DNA of 5,780 bases from JBGOUJ01 sp041477005 (lineage in GTDB: Bacteria > Acidobacteriota > Terriglobia > Bryobacterales > JACQDG01): NCBI GenBank assembly GCA_041477005.1, contig JBGOUJ010000507.1, forward strand, positions 1 through 5,780, in the 5' to 3' direction. Positions within the stretch are counted from its first letter, which is position 1; each line of letters opens with the position of its first letter. The translations under genes and the position numbers were made by a program. Shown here one piece after another: positions 1 to 5,421 of this stretch. Under the pieces are notes generated by a model, which was not told the origin of the DNA, ran no database searches, and worked only from the letters and a program-made list of their open reading frames with translations.

Positions 1-303
1 ATCGGAACCAAATTCCCGCTTCAGGAGCTTCCGCAGCAGGTCATAGAGAAGCGGCAGGCCGCCGAGAGCGAGCGTGGCCAGCAAGGGAATCTGGTAAGTG
101 CCCGGAGTGGTGTGGAAGCCGAAGTGGAGCACCAGATGCAAAAGGATGGCCGCGATTGAAAGCGCCGCGATGACCGTGGTCTTGCGGTGCCAGAGACCGG
201 ACGGCGAATTCCAGGACCGACCGGGCGGCGGCTCTTGCCTCAGCTTTAGCTCCGCCCCCTTCTCCGAGCCGCTGGCCGGTGGATGTTCCAAGGTGGTCTT
301 CAT
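1..303 (-). CDS. P1B-type heavy-metal-translocating ATPase, N-terminus (cut by window edge)
   Basis: This is the first 101 codons of a gene that runs off the left edge. The family pumps soft or transition metal ions across the inner membrane using ATP. The call rests on the two-helix start: a hydrophobic stretch at residues 43-63 (TVIAALSIAAILLHLVL and on), a second at about 69-88, and the closing motif YDLLRKLLKREFGSD (87-101). That motif normally leads into the next transmembrane pair in this family. The first 40 residues are hydrophilic and proline-rich; they contain no CxxC and no HMA metal-binding domain. The ATG at 303 is the only usable start, because the frame has an upstream stop (TGA at 384-382) with no other ATG or GTG between. 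No clear Shine-Dalgarno sequence is visible. The DKTGT phosphorylation site and CPC-type metal motif would lie outside the window, so metal specificity cannot be stated. Confidence 0.8.
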   Translation of the reverse strand, partial: MKTTLEHPPASGSEKGAELKLRQEPPPGRSWNSPSGLWHRKTTVIAALSIAAILLHLVLHFGFHTTPGTYQIPLLATLALGGLPLLYDLLRKLLKREFGSD

Positions 304-385
304 AGGGGACGGTTCCGGCCGAACAGGCGCTCGAGAGGAACGCCGCGGCCCCGGCTCGGATCGCCTGGCGGCGCGTAACGCTCAT
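304..385 (-). pseudogene. Orphan Tat signal peptide start, probable gene remnant
   Basis: An ATG at 385, only 4 nt after the stop of the SelA-like gene, opens a reading frame beginning MSVTRRQAIRAGAAAFLSS, then ACSAGTVP. This has a twin arginine, a hydrophobic core and a Cys near the cleavage region, as in a Tat-exported, possibly lipidated, protein. After about 25 residues the frame runs out of phase into the ATPase gene (82 nt offset, +1), where it encodes nothing recognisable and ends near position 41. Its placement right behind the SelA-like gene suggests the start of a former operon partner whose body has been lost. The alternative is that this is a chance short frame. The signal-like composition is seen; the decay history is inferred. 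Confidence 0.35.
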
Positions 386-389
386 CAGC

Positions 390-1604
390 TCAGCCCCGGC
401 GCGCTGTGGCGAAGACTTCCTTCAGCCGGCGGGCGACCGCTTTTTCGTCGCCCAGCTCGCCCAGGAAAAAGACGAACGTCATGCCCTGCGGTTCGTGGCG
501 CAGCGCCGCAACGCGCGGCTCGCCGGCCAGCAACTGCCGCTCGCACTCCTCGGTGGTGAGGCCCATCTTCTGCTCGTCCCACTGCACCACCACACGCTGG
601 ACATGGCGGCTCTTTTCATAAGGCGCATAGCTCAAATCGATGCCCGGAACCTTCTTCAACTCGCGCGTCAGGTACTCGGCCTGCTCAGCGCACTGGCGCT
701 GCATCGCGTCGAAATCGAGCTTGACGTATTTTTCAGCCGCCAGCCATACGCCGATCATCTCCTCGCGGCCCACTTTCATGGGCCGGCCGAGGGCATCCTC
801 GCGGGGACTCGAGTTGAGCAGGGCGGCGCGGATCAGGTCCTTGCGGCCGGCCAGAATTCCCGAGCACTGCGGTCCGCGCATGTGCTTGCCGCCGCTGATG
901 CAAATCAGGTCCACGCCTATCGCCGCGAGCTGGCGGACGTTTTCCCAGGGCGGCAGCAGGTTGGCGGCGTCGACCATCACCGGGAAGCCTGCTTTGTTTC
1001 CGATCGCCACGCAGTCTTCGATCGAGACGGCAGTGTCGTCCTGCAGGTGGCCGGAGCCCCCGAGGTAGTAGAGCATCGCCGTCCGGTCGTTGACGGCGCT
1101 CAGGAGCTGGTCTTTGCCCTCCACTTCGATCAGCTTCACGCCGGTGTTCCGGATGGCGTGGTCGAAGTTGTTGCGGTGCCGCTTCTGGATCAAGACCTCG
1201 CTCTTTATGCCGGCAAGGTCAGGCAGAAGGCGGATTTTCTCTTCATCCGTGCCGGTCAGGGAGGCGCACGTGCCCAGGGTGATGGCGCCGGCGGCGCCGG
1301 TAGAGACCATGGCCGCCTCCGAGCCGATGAGCTTCGAGAGCCGCTCGCCGATTTTTTCCTGCAGCTCTTCGAGGAAGACAAAGTGGTTCGAGGCTTCGGC
1401 CATGGCTGCGTGCAGCTCGGGCCACTGCCGGGAAGCGCCGATCACCGTGTAAGCGCCCTTGCAATTGATGACCGGGCGGACGCCCAGCTCCTGGTAGAGG
1501 TTGGCGGCGGGTCGGGTGGCGGCGGCCAGCTTCGACAGAGGCCAGAAGCTCCACAGTGAGCCGAGGCCCGCCCCTTGGAGCAGGTTTCTTCGAGTGGGAT
1601 TCAT
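390..1604 (-). CDS. Tat-exported SelA-like PLP-dependent enzyme (aminotransferase class V fold)
   Basis: This 404-residue protein belongs to the fold-type I PLP family that includes SelA and the DgaE-type ammonia lyases. The likely Schiff-base lysine is K240 in ISGGKHMRGPQCSG, and D212 in VMVDAANLLPP is the expected pyridine-nitrogen aspartate. The start of the mature domain, LGVRPVINCKGAYTVIGAS (40-58), matches the family's N-terminal substrate region. Residues 1-30 form a Tat signal: TRRNLLQ, a hydrophobic stretch, then KLAAAT. The ATG at 1604 was chosen because it places this signal at the N-terminus. The frame stays open upstream to an ATG at 1793, but that extension reads through intergenic repeats. 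The protein is shorter than true selenocysteine synthase and nothing else in the window concerns selenium, so tRNA-Sec charging is unlikely. The substrate is unknown, perhaps an amino-sugar acid or amino acid. No strong ribosome binding site is visible. Confidence 0.85.
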   Translation of the reverse strand: MNPTRRNLLQGAGLGSLWSFWPLSKLAAATRPAANLYQELGVRPVINCKGAYTVIGASRQWPELHAAMAEASNHFVFLEELQEKIGERLSKLIGSEAAMVSTGAAGAITLGTCASLTGTDEEKIRLLPDLAGIKSEVLIQKRHRNNFDHAIRNTGVKLIEVEGKDQLLSAVNDRTAMLYYLGGSGHLQDDTAVSIEDCVAIGNKAGFPVMVDAANLLPPWENVRQLAAIGVDLICISGGKHMRGPQCSGILAGRKDLIRAALLNSSPREDALGRPMKVGREEMIGVWLAAEKYVKLDFDAMQRQCAEQAEYLTRELKKVPGIDLSYAPYEKSRHVQRVVVQWDEQKMGLTTEECERQLLAGEPRVAALRHEPQGMTFVFFLGELGDEKAVARRLKEVFATARRG

Positions 1605-1611
1605 GAACCAC

Positions 1612-1654
1612 ATGGTACCGCATGGTACCGCATTAAAATGGTACCGCATTAAAA
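1612..1654. repeat. Three-copy ATGGTACCGC repeat upstream of the SelA-like gene
   Basis: The 12-mer ATGGTACCGCAT occurs at 1612-1623, 1622-1633 and 1638-1649. The last two copies extend to a perfect 16-bp tandem repeat, ATGGTACCGCATTAAA, at 1622-1637 and 1638-1653. Each unit is centred on the palindrome GGTACC. Read on the minus strand the cluster ends 7 nt before the chosen start codon at 1604, so it covers the leader and ribosome-binding region. It also gives two TTTAAT hexamers that could act as -10 elements, though no good -35 accompanies them. A repeated operator or a slippage-generated array are both possible; function is inferred only from position. Confidence 0.75.
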
Positions 1655-1704
1655 CAGCGCGTCTGAAGTCTTTGCGCGACACCTGTCGTTTGGCCGGGTG
1701 TTCA

Positions 1705-1739
1705 TTCTGGCTTCTGGCTCCTGACTTCTGTCTTCTTGT
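1705..1739. repeat. Heptameric TTCTGGC-type degenerate repeat
   Basis: Four consecutive 7-nt units read TTCTGGC, TTCTGGC, TCCTGAC, TTCTGTC, followed by a decayed fifth, TTCTTGT. On the minus strand this is an (R)AGNCAG array. It is noncoding, lies between the toxin gene and the SelA-like gene, and is purine/pyrimidine-biased unlike the GC-rich flanks. From memory, similar heptad strings recur in acidobacterial intergenic DNA; I cannot confirm that here. Confidence 0.65.
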
Positions 1740-1765
1740 TTTTAGAAGCGAGACGATGCTGTGGC

Positions 1766-1813
1766 TCCCCGCGGGCGGCCGGCCGCCGGGCATCTTGTGT
1801 CTTTCCCCGCGGG
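1766..1813. repeat. GC-rich palindromes downstream of the toxin gene
   Basis: TCCCCGCGGG occurs twice in direct orientation, at 1766-1775 and 1804-1813; each contains the 8-bp palindrome CCCGCGGG, so the copies can also pair with each other. Between them lies a perfect 14-bp palindrome, GGCGGCCGGCCGCC, at 1774-1787. The cluster sits just after the toxin stop codon on the minus strand and could fold in the transcript. No T-run follows, so I do not call it an intrinsic terminator. Confidence 0.5.
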
Positions 1814-1827
1814 ACGATCCAGCGCAG

Positions 1828-2253
1828 TCACTCTTCCCAAGGATTGAATACCGCCACGCCGGTCGGGGCGACGTCTGCCGTGTTGCGGGTCACCAGCGTG
1901 AGGTTGTGATGCCGGGCCGTGGCGGCGAGCAGACCGTCGATTACGGGAACAGCTTTCCCACGCGCCGGCGCCCGTCCTGCCATCAGGCCCCAGCGGTCGG
2001 CGACGGCTTCGTCGATAGACAGAATGCGTCCGGTGAATCGAGGCCGCAGGTCGGTCTCGACCCATGCTTCCAGCGCCGCGCGACGGGACCCCGGGGCCAC
2101 GGCGGCGATTCCCTTCCGGATCTCACCCAGCGTCAGCACGCTGAGGTACAACAGGCTCTCGTCGGTTGCCTCGATCCACGCCACGACCCTCGGCTCCGGC
2201 CGGCCTTTTACCAGCTCGGAAATTACGTTGGTATCCAGCAGGAATCCGCTCAC
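1828..2253 (-). CDS. vapC: VapC-family PIN-domain ribonuclease toxin
   Basis: This 141-residue protein has the length and pattern of a type II toxin of the VapC/FitB kind, a metal-dependent endoribonuclease acting on cytoplasmic RNA. The acidic metal-binding residues expected of a PIN domain are present: D7 in FLLDTNVISEL, E44 in LTLGEIRKGI, D106 in VPVIDGLLAATA and D127 in LVTRNTADVAP. The site therefore looks intact and the toxin is probably active. The start is GTG at 2253, overlapping the antitoxin stop as GTGA. No Shine-Dalgarno sequence is visible ahead of it, which points to translational coupling to the antitoxin. The RNA target cannot be read from the sequence. The symbol denotes the family only. 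Confidence 0.92.
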   Translation of the reverse strand: MSGFLLDTNVISELVKGRPEPRVVAWIEATDESLLYLSVLTLGEIRKGIAAVAPGSRRAALEAWVETDLRPRFTGRILSIDEAVADRWGLMAGRAPARGKAVPVIDGLLAATARHHNLTLVTRNTADVAPTGVAVFNPWEE

Positions 2254-2543
2254 AGCTTGATGGTCCGGCCATAGTCCGGCGCACGGCTCACGTCAACCCG
2301 CGCTCGGGCCAGCGGCGATTCGGCGAAGAATTGGACCAGGCTCCCCGGCTGCCGGGCGCGGCGCGTGAGCTGGTCGAACTGTTCGGCGGGGAGAACCACG
2401 ACCGCCTCCTTTCCGTGCCGCGTCACTCGCTGTGGCCCCCGGGACCGCGCCAGCCGGAACAACTCACTGAAACGGGCCTTGGCCGTCTGGATCTGCCATG
2501 GTTGGTCTTTCGTCCCAGCCGCTCTGTTGGTGCGCTTAGCCAT
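2250..2543 (-). CDS. Phd/YefM-type antitoxin of the VapC toxin
   Basis: This 97-residue protein is the first gene of the toxin-antitoxin pair and should neutralise the PIN toxin and bind the shared promoter. Residues 16-60 (WQIQTAKARFSELFRLAR, then GPQRVTRHGKEAVVVLPAEQF) are the Phd/YefM DNA-binding fold: an N-terminal helix region and a strand pair with the typical HGKEAVVV motif. The C-terminal tail from about 69 (LVQFFAESPLARARVD and on) is the expected toxin-binding segment. Its 3' end overlaps the toxin start by 4 nt. The ATG at 2543 lies 5 nt from a 20-bp palindrome and about 15 nt from the predicted transcription start, and no Shine-Dalgarno sequence is visible, so translation probably begins on a very short leader. 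The first 14 residues are basic and probably flexible. Confidence 0.9.
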   Translation of the reverse strand: MAKRTNRAAGTKDQPWQIQTAKARFSELFRLARSRGPQRVTRHGKEAVVVLPAEQFDQLTRRARQPGSLVQFFAESPLARARVDVSRAPDYGRTIKL

Positions 2544-2548
2544 AAAAC

Positions 2549-2568
2549 TAGTCAGACTAGTCTGACTA
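2549..2568. promoter_or_regulatory. Perfect 20-bp palindromic operator of the toxin-antitoxin pair
   Basis: TAGTCAGACTAGTCTGACTA is identical to its reverse complement over all 20 positions. Its left part also shows a 9-nt-phased direct repeat, ACTAGTC, at 2547-2553 and 2556-2562. It overlaps four bases of the -10 hexamer and covers the predicted transcription start of the antitoxin gene. This is where Phd/YefM-VapC complexes bind to repress their own operon. The palindrome is seen; binding by this antitoxin is inferred. Confidence 0.8.
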
Positions 2569-2593
2569 TAGAGCAGGCCGTCCGATAAGTCAA
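2565..2593 (-). promoter_or_regulatory. Near-consensus sigma-70 promoter of the toxin-antitoxin operon
   Basis: On the minus strand TTGACT (2593-2588) is followed by exactly 17 nt and TATAGT (2570-2565). Each hexamer differs from the consensus at one position. Transcription would begin near 2558, giving a leader of about 15 nt before the antitoxin ATG. It is the only strong promoter I find in the window. Confidence 0.8.
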
Positions 2594-2686
2594 GCTGCGA
2601 TGCGGGGCTTGCCGCACCCGGCGAGCGCGGCTACTACGCGCCGCTCCAACTCAACCGGCCCTGCGGGCACAGAGGAGCACGACGGC

Positions 2687-2709
2687 AAAAATGGTCGCGG
2701 GGCGCCCCG
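2687..2709 (-). terminator. Possible intrinsic terminator after the PspC gene
   Basis: On the minus strand, about 30 nt past the pspC-like stop, the 12-bp palindrome CGGGGCGCCCCG (2709-2698) is followed after six bases by five T residues (2691-2687). The stem can only form with a small loop taken from its centre, and the T-run is short and offset, so this is a weak candidate. The rest of 2594-2739 is GC-rich and shows no gene I can support. Confidence 0.3.
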
Positions 2710-2739
2710 GCGCCTGGGCCGCGATGGGCGGGCCGCGCG

Positions 2740-3051
2740 CTACCCGGCTTGGTGGACCATTTCGGTGACCGGGGCTGTAGCGGCGGGTGTGTCCTTCGGC
2801 ATCAGAAGCCAGGCGAGCAGGTAAACCAGGAACCCGACTCCAGTGGTCAGGGCCGCCGCCAGCCAGAAGATGCGCATCAGCGTGACGTCGGTCGCGAAAT
2901 AGCGCGCGAAGCCGGCGCAGACGCCGAGGATCTTTTTGCCTTCCGGGGGGAGGGTCAGCCGGCGCGGGGCTACCAGGCCGGTCGGCGTGGCGCACTGGGC
3001 GCAGAAGCGGTCCTTCTCGCGCAACTCCAAACCACAATTGGTGCAGAACAT
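2740..3051 (-). CDS. Zinc-ribbon PspC-domain small membrane protein
   Basis: This 103-residue protein begins with a zinc ribbon, FCTNCGLELREKDRFCAQC, whose ligands are C3, C6, C17 and C20. A PspC domain follows at about 39-85: KKILGVCAGFARYFATDV, then a transmembrane segment from about 57 to 84 ending LLAWLLMP. PspC proteins sit in the inner membrane; in enterobacteria PspC takes part in the phage-shock envelope-stress response. The small ribbon-PspC fusions have no established function, and no pspA, pspB or pspF gene is visible here. The start at 3051 is supported by GAGGTG about five bases ahead of the ATG; an in-frame upstream ATG at 3096 would add 15 residues with no conservation I recognise. 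The gene lies 78 nt after the oxidoreductase and may be a separate transcript. Confidence 0.88.
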   Translation of the reverse strand: MFCTNCGLELREKDRFCAQCATPTGLVAPRRLTLPPEGKKILGVCAGFARYFATDVTLMRIFWLAAALTTGVGFLVYLLAWLLMPKDTPAATAPVTEMVHQAG

Positions 3052-3102
3052 TTCTTCACCTCGGCAGCCGCTCCCTTCTGGTTGCGGCTCCCTCACTATG
3101 CC

Positions 3103-3128
3103 ATACGAGCCGCGGCGGAATTTGTTCC
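3103..3128 (-). promoter_or_regulatory. Possible ECF-sigma-like promoter before the PspC gene
   Basis: On the minus strand GGAAC (3128-3124) is separated by 16 nt from CGTAT (3107-3103), about 50 nt ahead of the pspC-like start. The GGAAC element recalls the -35 of extracytoplasmic-function sigma factors, which would suit an envelope-stress gene. The match is short and the GGAAC abuts the previous stop codon, so chance is a serious alternative. Confidence 0.2.
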
Positions 3129-3129
3129 C

Positions 3130-4506
3130 TTACAACGGGCGCAGGTCGCCCAGCAGAGTGGGGATCAGCTCGGAGACCGTGGGGTGAATGTGCATGGCCC
3201 GCTGGATCACCGTGTAGGGAGCCTGGGCATACATCACGTCGAGGATCGAGTGGATGATCTCGTCACCCTCGATGCCCAGCATGGAAGCGCCGAGGATGCG
3301 CTTGGTTTCAGCGTCGACCAGGATTTTCAGGAAGCCCTGGGTCTCGCTCCGCTCGACGGCGCGGCCTACGTGCGTCATCGGCCGCGTCGCGATCAGGGCC
3401 TTGCGGCCGGAGGCGCGGACCTGCTTTTCGGTCATCCCGGCCCGGCCCAGCGGCGGGTCGGTGTAGAGCGCGTAGGCGGTGATGCGGTCGCTCACGCGGC
3501 GCGGGTCGTTGTCGAGCAGGTTGGCGGCGACGATCTCGAAATCGTTGTAGGAAGTGTGTGTGAAGCCGCCGCGGCCGTTGCAATCGCCCAGCGCCCAGAC
3601 GCCCGGGACATTCGTCCGGAGCTGGTCATCCACCTGGATGTTGCCGTTCCGGTCGGTCTCGACGCCGGCCTTGTCCAGTCCGAGATCCTCGGTGTTGGGC
3701 ACGCGGCCGACCGCCAGGAGCAGGTGTGATCCGGCGGCTTCCCTCGGCTGGCCGCCACAGGTCATCCGGACGGCGATCCGGCCATCGCGCTTCTCGATCT
3801 GAAAATCACAGGTACTGGTGATGACTTTAACGCCCTCGCTTTCCAGGATCTGCCGCAGGGCGTCGGAAACGTCGTCGTCTTCGCGGGCGATCAGGCGCTC
3901 GCCGCGCTGCACGATGGTAACCTCGCTGCCGAACCGGCGGTACATCTGCCCGAACTCCAGCCCGATGTAGCTGCCGCCGAGGATGACCAGGTGCGGCGGC
4001 AGGAAGTCCACGTCCATCATGCTGGAGTTGGTCAGGAAGCTGACGCCGTCGAGGCCTGGGATCGGCGGCACGGCGGCCCGTGCGCCCACGTTGATGAAGA
4101 TCTGCTCCGCCTCGAGCAGCTCGCCGCCCACCCGCACCGTGTGGGGTCCCTCGAAGCGCGCGTGGCCCTCGTAGACCGTGCAGTTCTTCGCCTCCCGCAG
4201 ACCTTTCTCCACGCCCTCGCGCGAGCGCTCGACCACGAGGTCTTTGCGCGCTTTGACCCTCTTCATGTCCACGGCGACCGGGCCGCCGATGGTCACCCCG
4301 AATTCGGCGGCGCGCCGGGCGACGTAGGCGGCGCGGGCGCTCGCGATCAGGGTCTTGGTCGGGATGCAGCCGGTGTTGACGCAGGTGCCGCCGAAGCGCT
4401 TCCGTTCGGCCACGGCCACACGCCGCCCGGCGGCCGCCAGCCGCGCGGCCAGAAAAGGCCCCGACTGGCCGGTGCCGATGATGAGGGCGTCATACCTGGA
4501 AGCCAT
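3130..4506 (-). CDS. FAD-dependent pyridine nucleotide-disulfide oxidoreductase (RclA/MerA-like)
   Basis: This 458-residue class I flavoprotein is full length for the family. It shows the FAD dinucleotide fold IIGTGQSG (9-16), the redox-active pair C42 and C47 in GGTCVNTGCIPTKT, the NAD(P) fold ILGGSYIGLEFG (175-186), the second FAD motif ALGDCNGRGG (305-314) and the C-terminal dimer-interface motif HPTVSE (441-446) with its catalytic-type His and Glu. Electrons should pass from NAD(P)H through FAD to the disulfide and then to an unknown acceptor. There is no N-terminal HMA domain and no C-terminal cysteine pair, so it should not be called mercuric reductase. The strand after the NAD(P) fold reads VTIVQRGERL with no acidic residue at the usual NADH position, leaving NADPH use possible. 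The ATG at 4506 follows GGGAG, which lies inside the last codons of the isomerase gene; the 4-nt spacing indicates an operon. Confidence 0.9.
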   Translation of the reverse strand: MASRYDALIIGTGQSGPFLAARLAAAGRRVAVAERKRFGGTCVNTGCIPTKTLIASARAAYVARRAAEFGVTIGGPVAVDMKRVKARKDLVVERSREGVEKGLREAKNCTVYEGHARFEGPHTVRVGGELLEAEQIFINVGARAAVPPIPGLDGVSFLTNSSMMDVDFLPPHLVILGGSYIGLEFGQMYRRFGSEVTIVQRGERLIAREDDDVSDALRQILESEGVKVITSTCDFQIEKRDGRIAVRMTCGGQPREAAGSHLLLAVGRVPNTEDLGLDKAGVETDRNGNIQVDDQLRTNVPGVWALGDCNGRGGFTHTSYNDFEIVAANLLDNDPRRVSDRITAYALYTDPPLGRAGMTEKQVRASGRKALIATRPMTHVGRAVERSETQGFLKILVDAETKRILGASMLGIEGDEIIHSILDVMYAQAPYTVIQRAMHIHPTVSELIPTLLGDLRPL

Positions 4507-4510
4507 GGGA

Positions 4511-5386
4511 TCACGCTCCCGACAGGATCAGGTCGAAGCGCCGGACGACGTCTTTCAGGTAGGCCTCATCGCCGCCGTTCAGCTCGACCGTCGCCGAACC
4601 GTTGTAGCCGATCTCCTGAAGGGCTTTGTGTACTTCCTTCCAGTCGATTTCGCCGTCGCGCAGGTTCACGAACCGGGCCGTGCGGTCCTTGAAGGTGAAG
4701 TCCTTGAAGTGCAGTTTCACGATCCGCTTTCCGAGCGTCCGAATCCAATCCTGCGGGAAGCTGTAGAGGACCACGTTGCCCACGTCAAAATAGGCCCTGA
4801 CAGACGGGCTTTGGAACTCGTCGACGTAGCGGGCGAACTCCAGCGGGCTGAGCAGGAACTTGTTCCAGACTTCCTCGACGGCGATGATCGTTCCCAGCTT
4901 CTGCGCCAGCGGAATCAGCTTGCGTATCTGCTGCTGCGACCGCGTCCAGGCATCCTGGTAGCTGGTCTGTGGATTCACCACGGCCGGAACCAGCAGGACC
5001 GTGTCGGCGCCCCACAGGTGCGCGTTCTCGAGGCTGGTCTCCATGCCCTTCACGCTTTCGGCGACCACGCCCGGATCGCTCGACGAGAGGGGATATCTCC
5101 AGTGCGCCATGTTCATGACGGAGTGAATGTGCAGCCCGGTTTTCTCCGAGGCCTTCTTGATTTCCTCGGCTTCCCGCGGGTCGGGCGTGGTGGGGCATTC
5201 GATCTGCTCGAACCCCACGTCGCGGGCGAGCTGGAAACGGTCGGCGTAGCTCATGCTTTTCGGCAGCATGCTGAGCAGCACGGCCTTACGAATGGGCAGG
5301 CGCTCGGCGGCGGCCGGTCGCGCGAGCGAGGCCAGTCCGGCAGCGGAAGCGCCCAGAAACTCTCGGCGGTTGGGTTGGTATGTCAT
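4511..5386 (-). CDS. Tat-exported sugar phosphate isomerase/epimerase-like TIM-barrel protein
   Basis: This 291-residue protein matches the xylose-isomerase-like TIM-barrel superfamily (AP endonuclease 2 fold). A Tat signal occupies residues 1-27: NRREFLG, a short hydrophobic core, then ARPAAA with cleavage expected before E28. Family metal-binding positions can be seen: E171/E172 in IAVEEVWN, D201 in AYFDVGNV, H226 in VKLHFKDF and E268 in ATVELNGG. HIHSV (86-90) is the usual strand with a substrate- or metal-facing His. It probably acts on a sugar or inositol-type compound outside the cytoplasm; the exact substrate cannot be read. The start at 5386 is fixed by the Tat signal. It is the first gene of the apparent operon with the flavoprotein, and only 35 nt separate it from the divergent cytochrome gene. 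Confidence 0.88.
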   Translation of the reverse strand: MTYQPNRREFLGASAAGLASLARPAAAERLPIRKAVLLSMLPKSMSYADRFQLARDVGFEQIECPTTPDPREAEEIKKASEKTGLHIHSVMNMAHWRYPLSSSDPGVVAESVKGMETSLENAHLWGADTVLLVPAVVNPQTSYQDAWTRSQQQIRKLIPLAQKLGTIIAVEEVWNKFLLSPLEFARYVDEFQSPSVRAYFDVGNVVLYSFPQDWIRTLGKRIVKLHFKDFTFKDRTARFVNLRDGEIDWKEVHKALQEIGYNGSATVELNGGDEAYLKDVVRRFDLILSGA

Positions 5387-5394
5387 GTCCCGAT

Positions 5395-5411
5395 TCTACA
5401 TTGGATGTAGA
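5395..5411. promoter_or_regulatory. Inverted repeat in the 35-nt divergent spacer
   Basis: TCTACAT-TGG-ATGTAGA is a perfect 7-bp inverted repeat with a 3-nt spacer, centred between the divergent isomerase (start 5386) and cytochrome (start 5422) genes. Its placement suits an operator controlling both. On the minus strand TAGAAT (within 5394-5399) could be a -10 element inside it, but no convincing -35 accompanies it. The TACA/TGTA half-sites recall BlaI/MecI-type operators, but these are five bases apart rather than two, so no regulator is assigned. The site could also be a small transcript hairpin. Confidence 0.5.
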
Positions 5412-5421
5412 CTGAAAGTTT

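Noticed and set aside
495..1559. Long plus-strand open frame of 354 codons opposite the SelA-like gene
   Set aside because: It mirrors the high-GC codon pattern of the minus-strand gene, has no recognisable motif, and the opposite strand encodes a clearly conserved enzyme.
390..1604. True selenocysteine synthase (selA)
   Set aside because: It is shorter than bacterial SelA, carries a Tat signal, and has no selB or tRNA-Sec neighbour in the window.
1612..1739. CRISPR array or plasmid-type iterons
   Set aside because: Units are 10-16 bp and 7 bp with no unique spacers, and there are no cas or rep genes nearby.
2600..2824. Plus-strand open frame of 74 codons after the toxin-antitoxin promoter
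   Set aside because: No ribosome site, no recognisable motif, and it runs into the antisense of the PspC gene.
2749..3729. Plus-strand open frame of 326 codons
   Set aside because: It spans the opposite strand of two well-supported minus-strand genes (PspC and the flavoprotein) and the gap between them; it shows no family motif.
3130..4506. Mercuric reductase (merA)
   Set aside because: The catalytic CxxxxC and folds match, but the protein lacks the C-terminal vicinal cysteines and the N-terminal HMA domain, and there are no mer neighbours.
4355..5410. Plus-strand open frame of 351 codons
   Set aside because: It is the shadow of the isomerase gene and the flavoprotein start; composition only.
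5395..5411. BlaI/MecI-type operator
   Set aside because: The TACA and TGTA half-sites are five bases apart instead of the usual two, so the resemblance is not enough.
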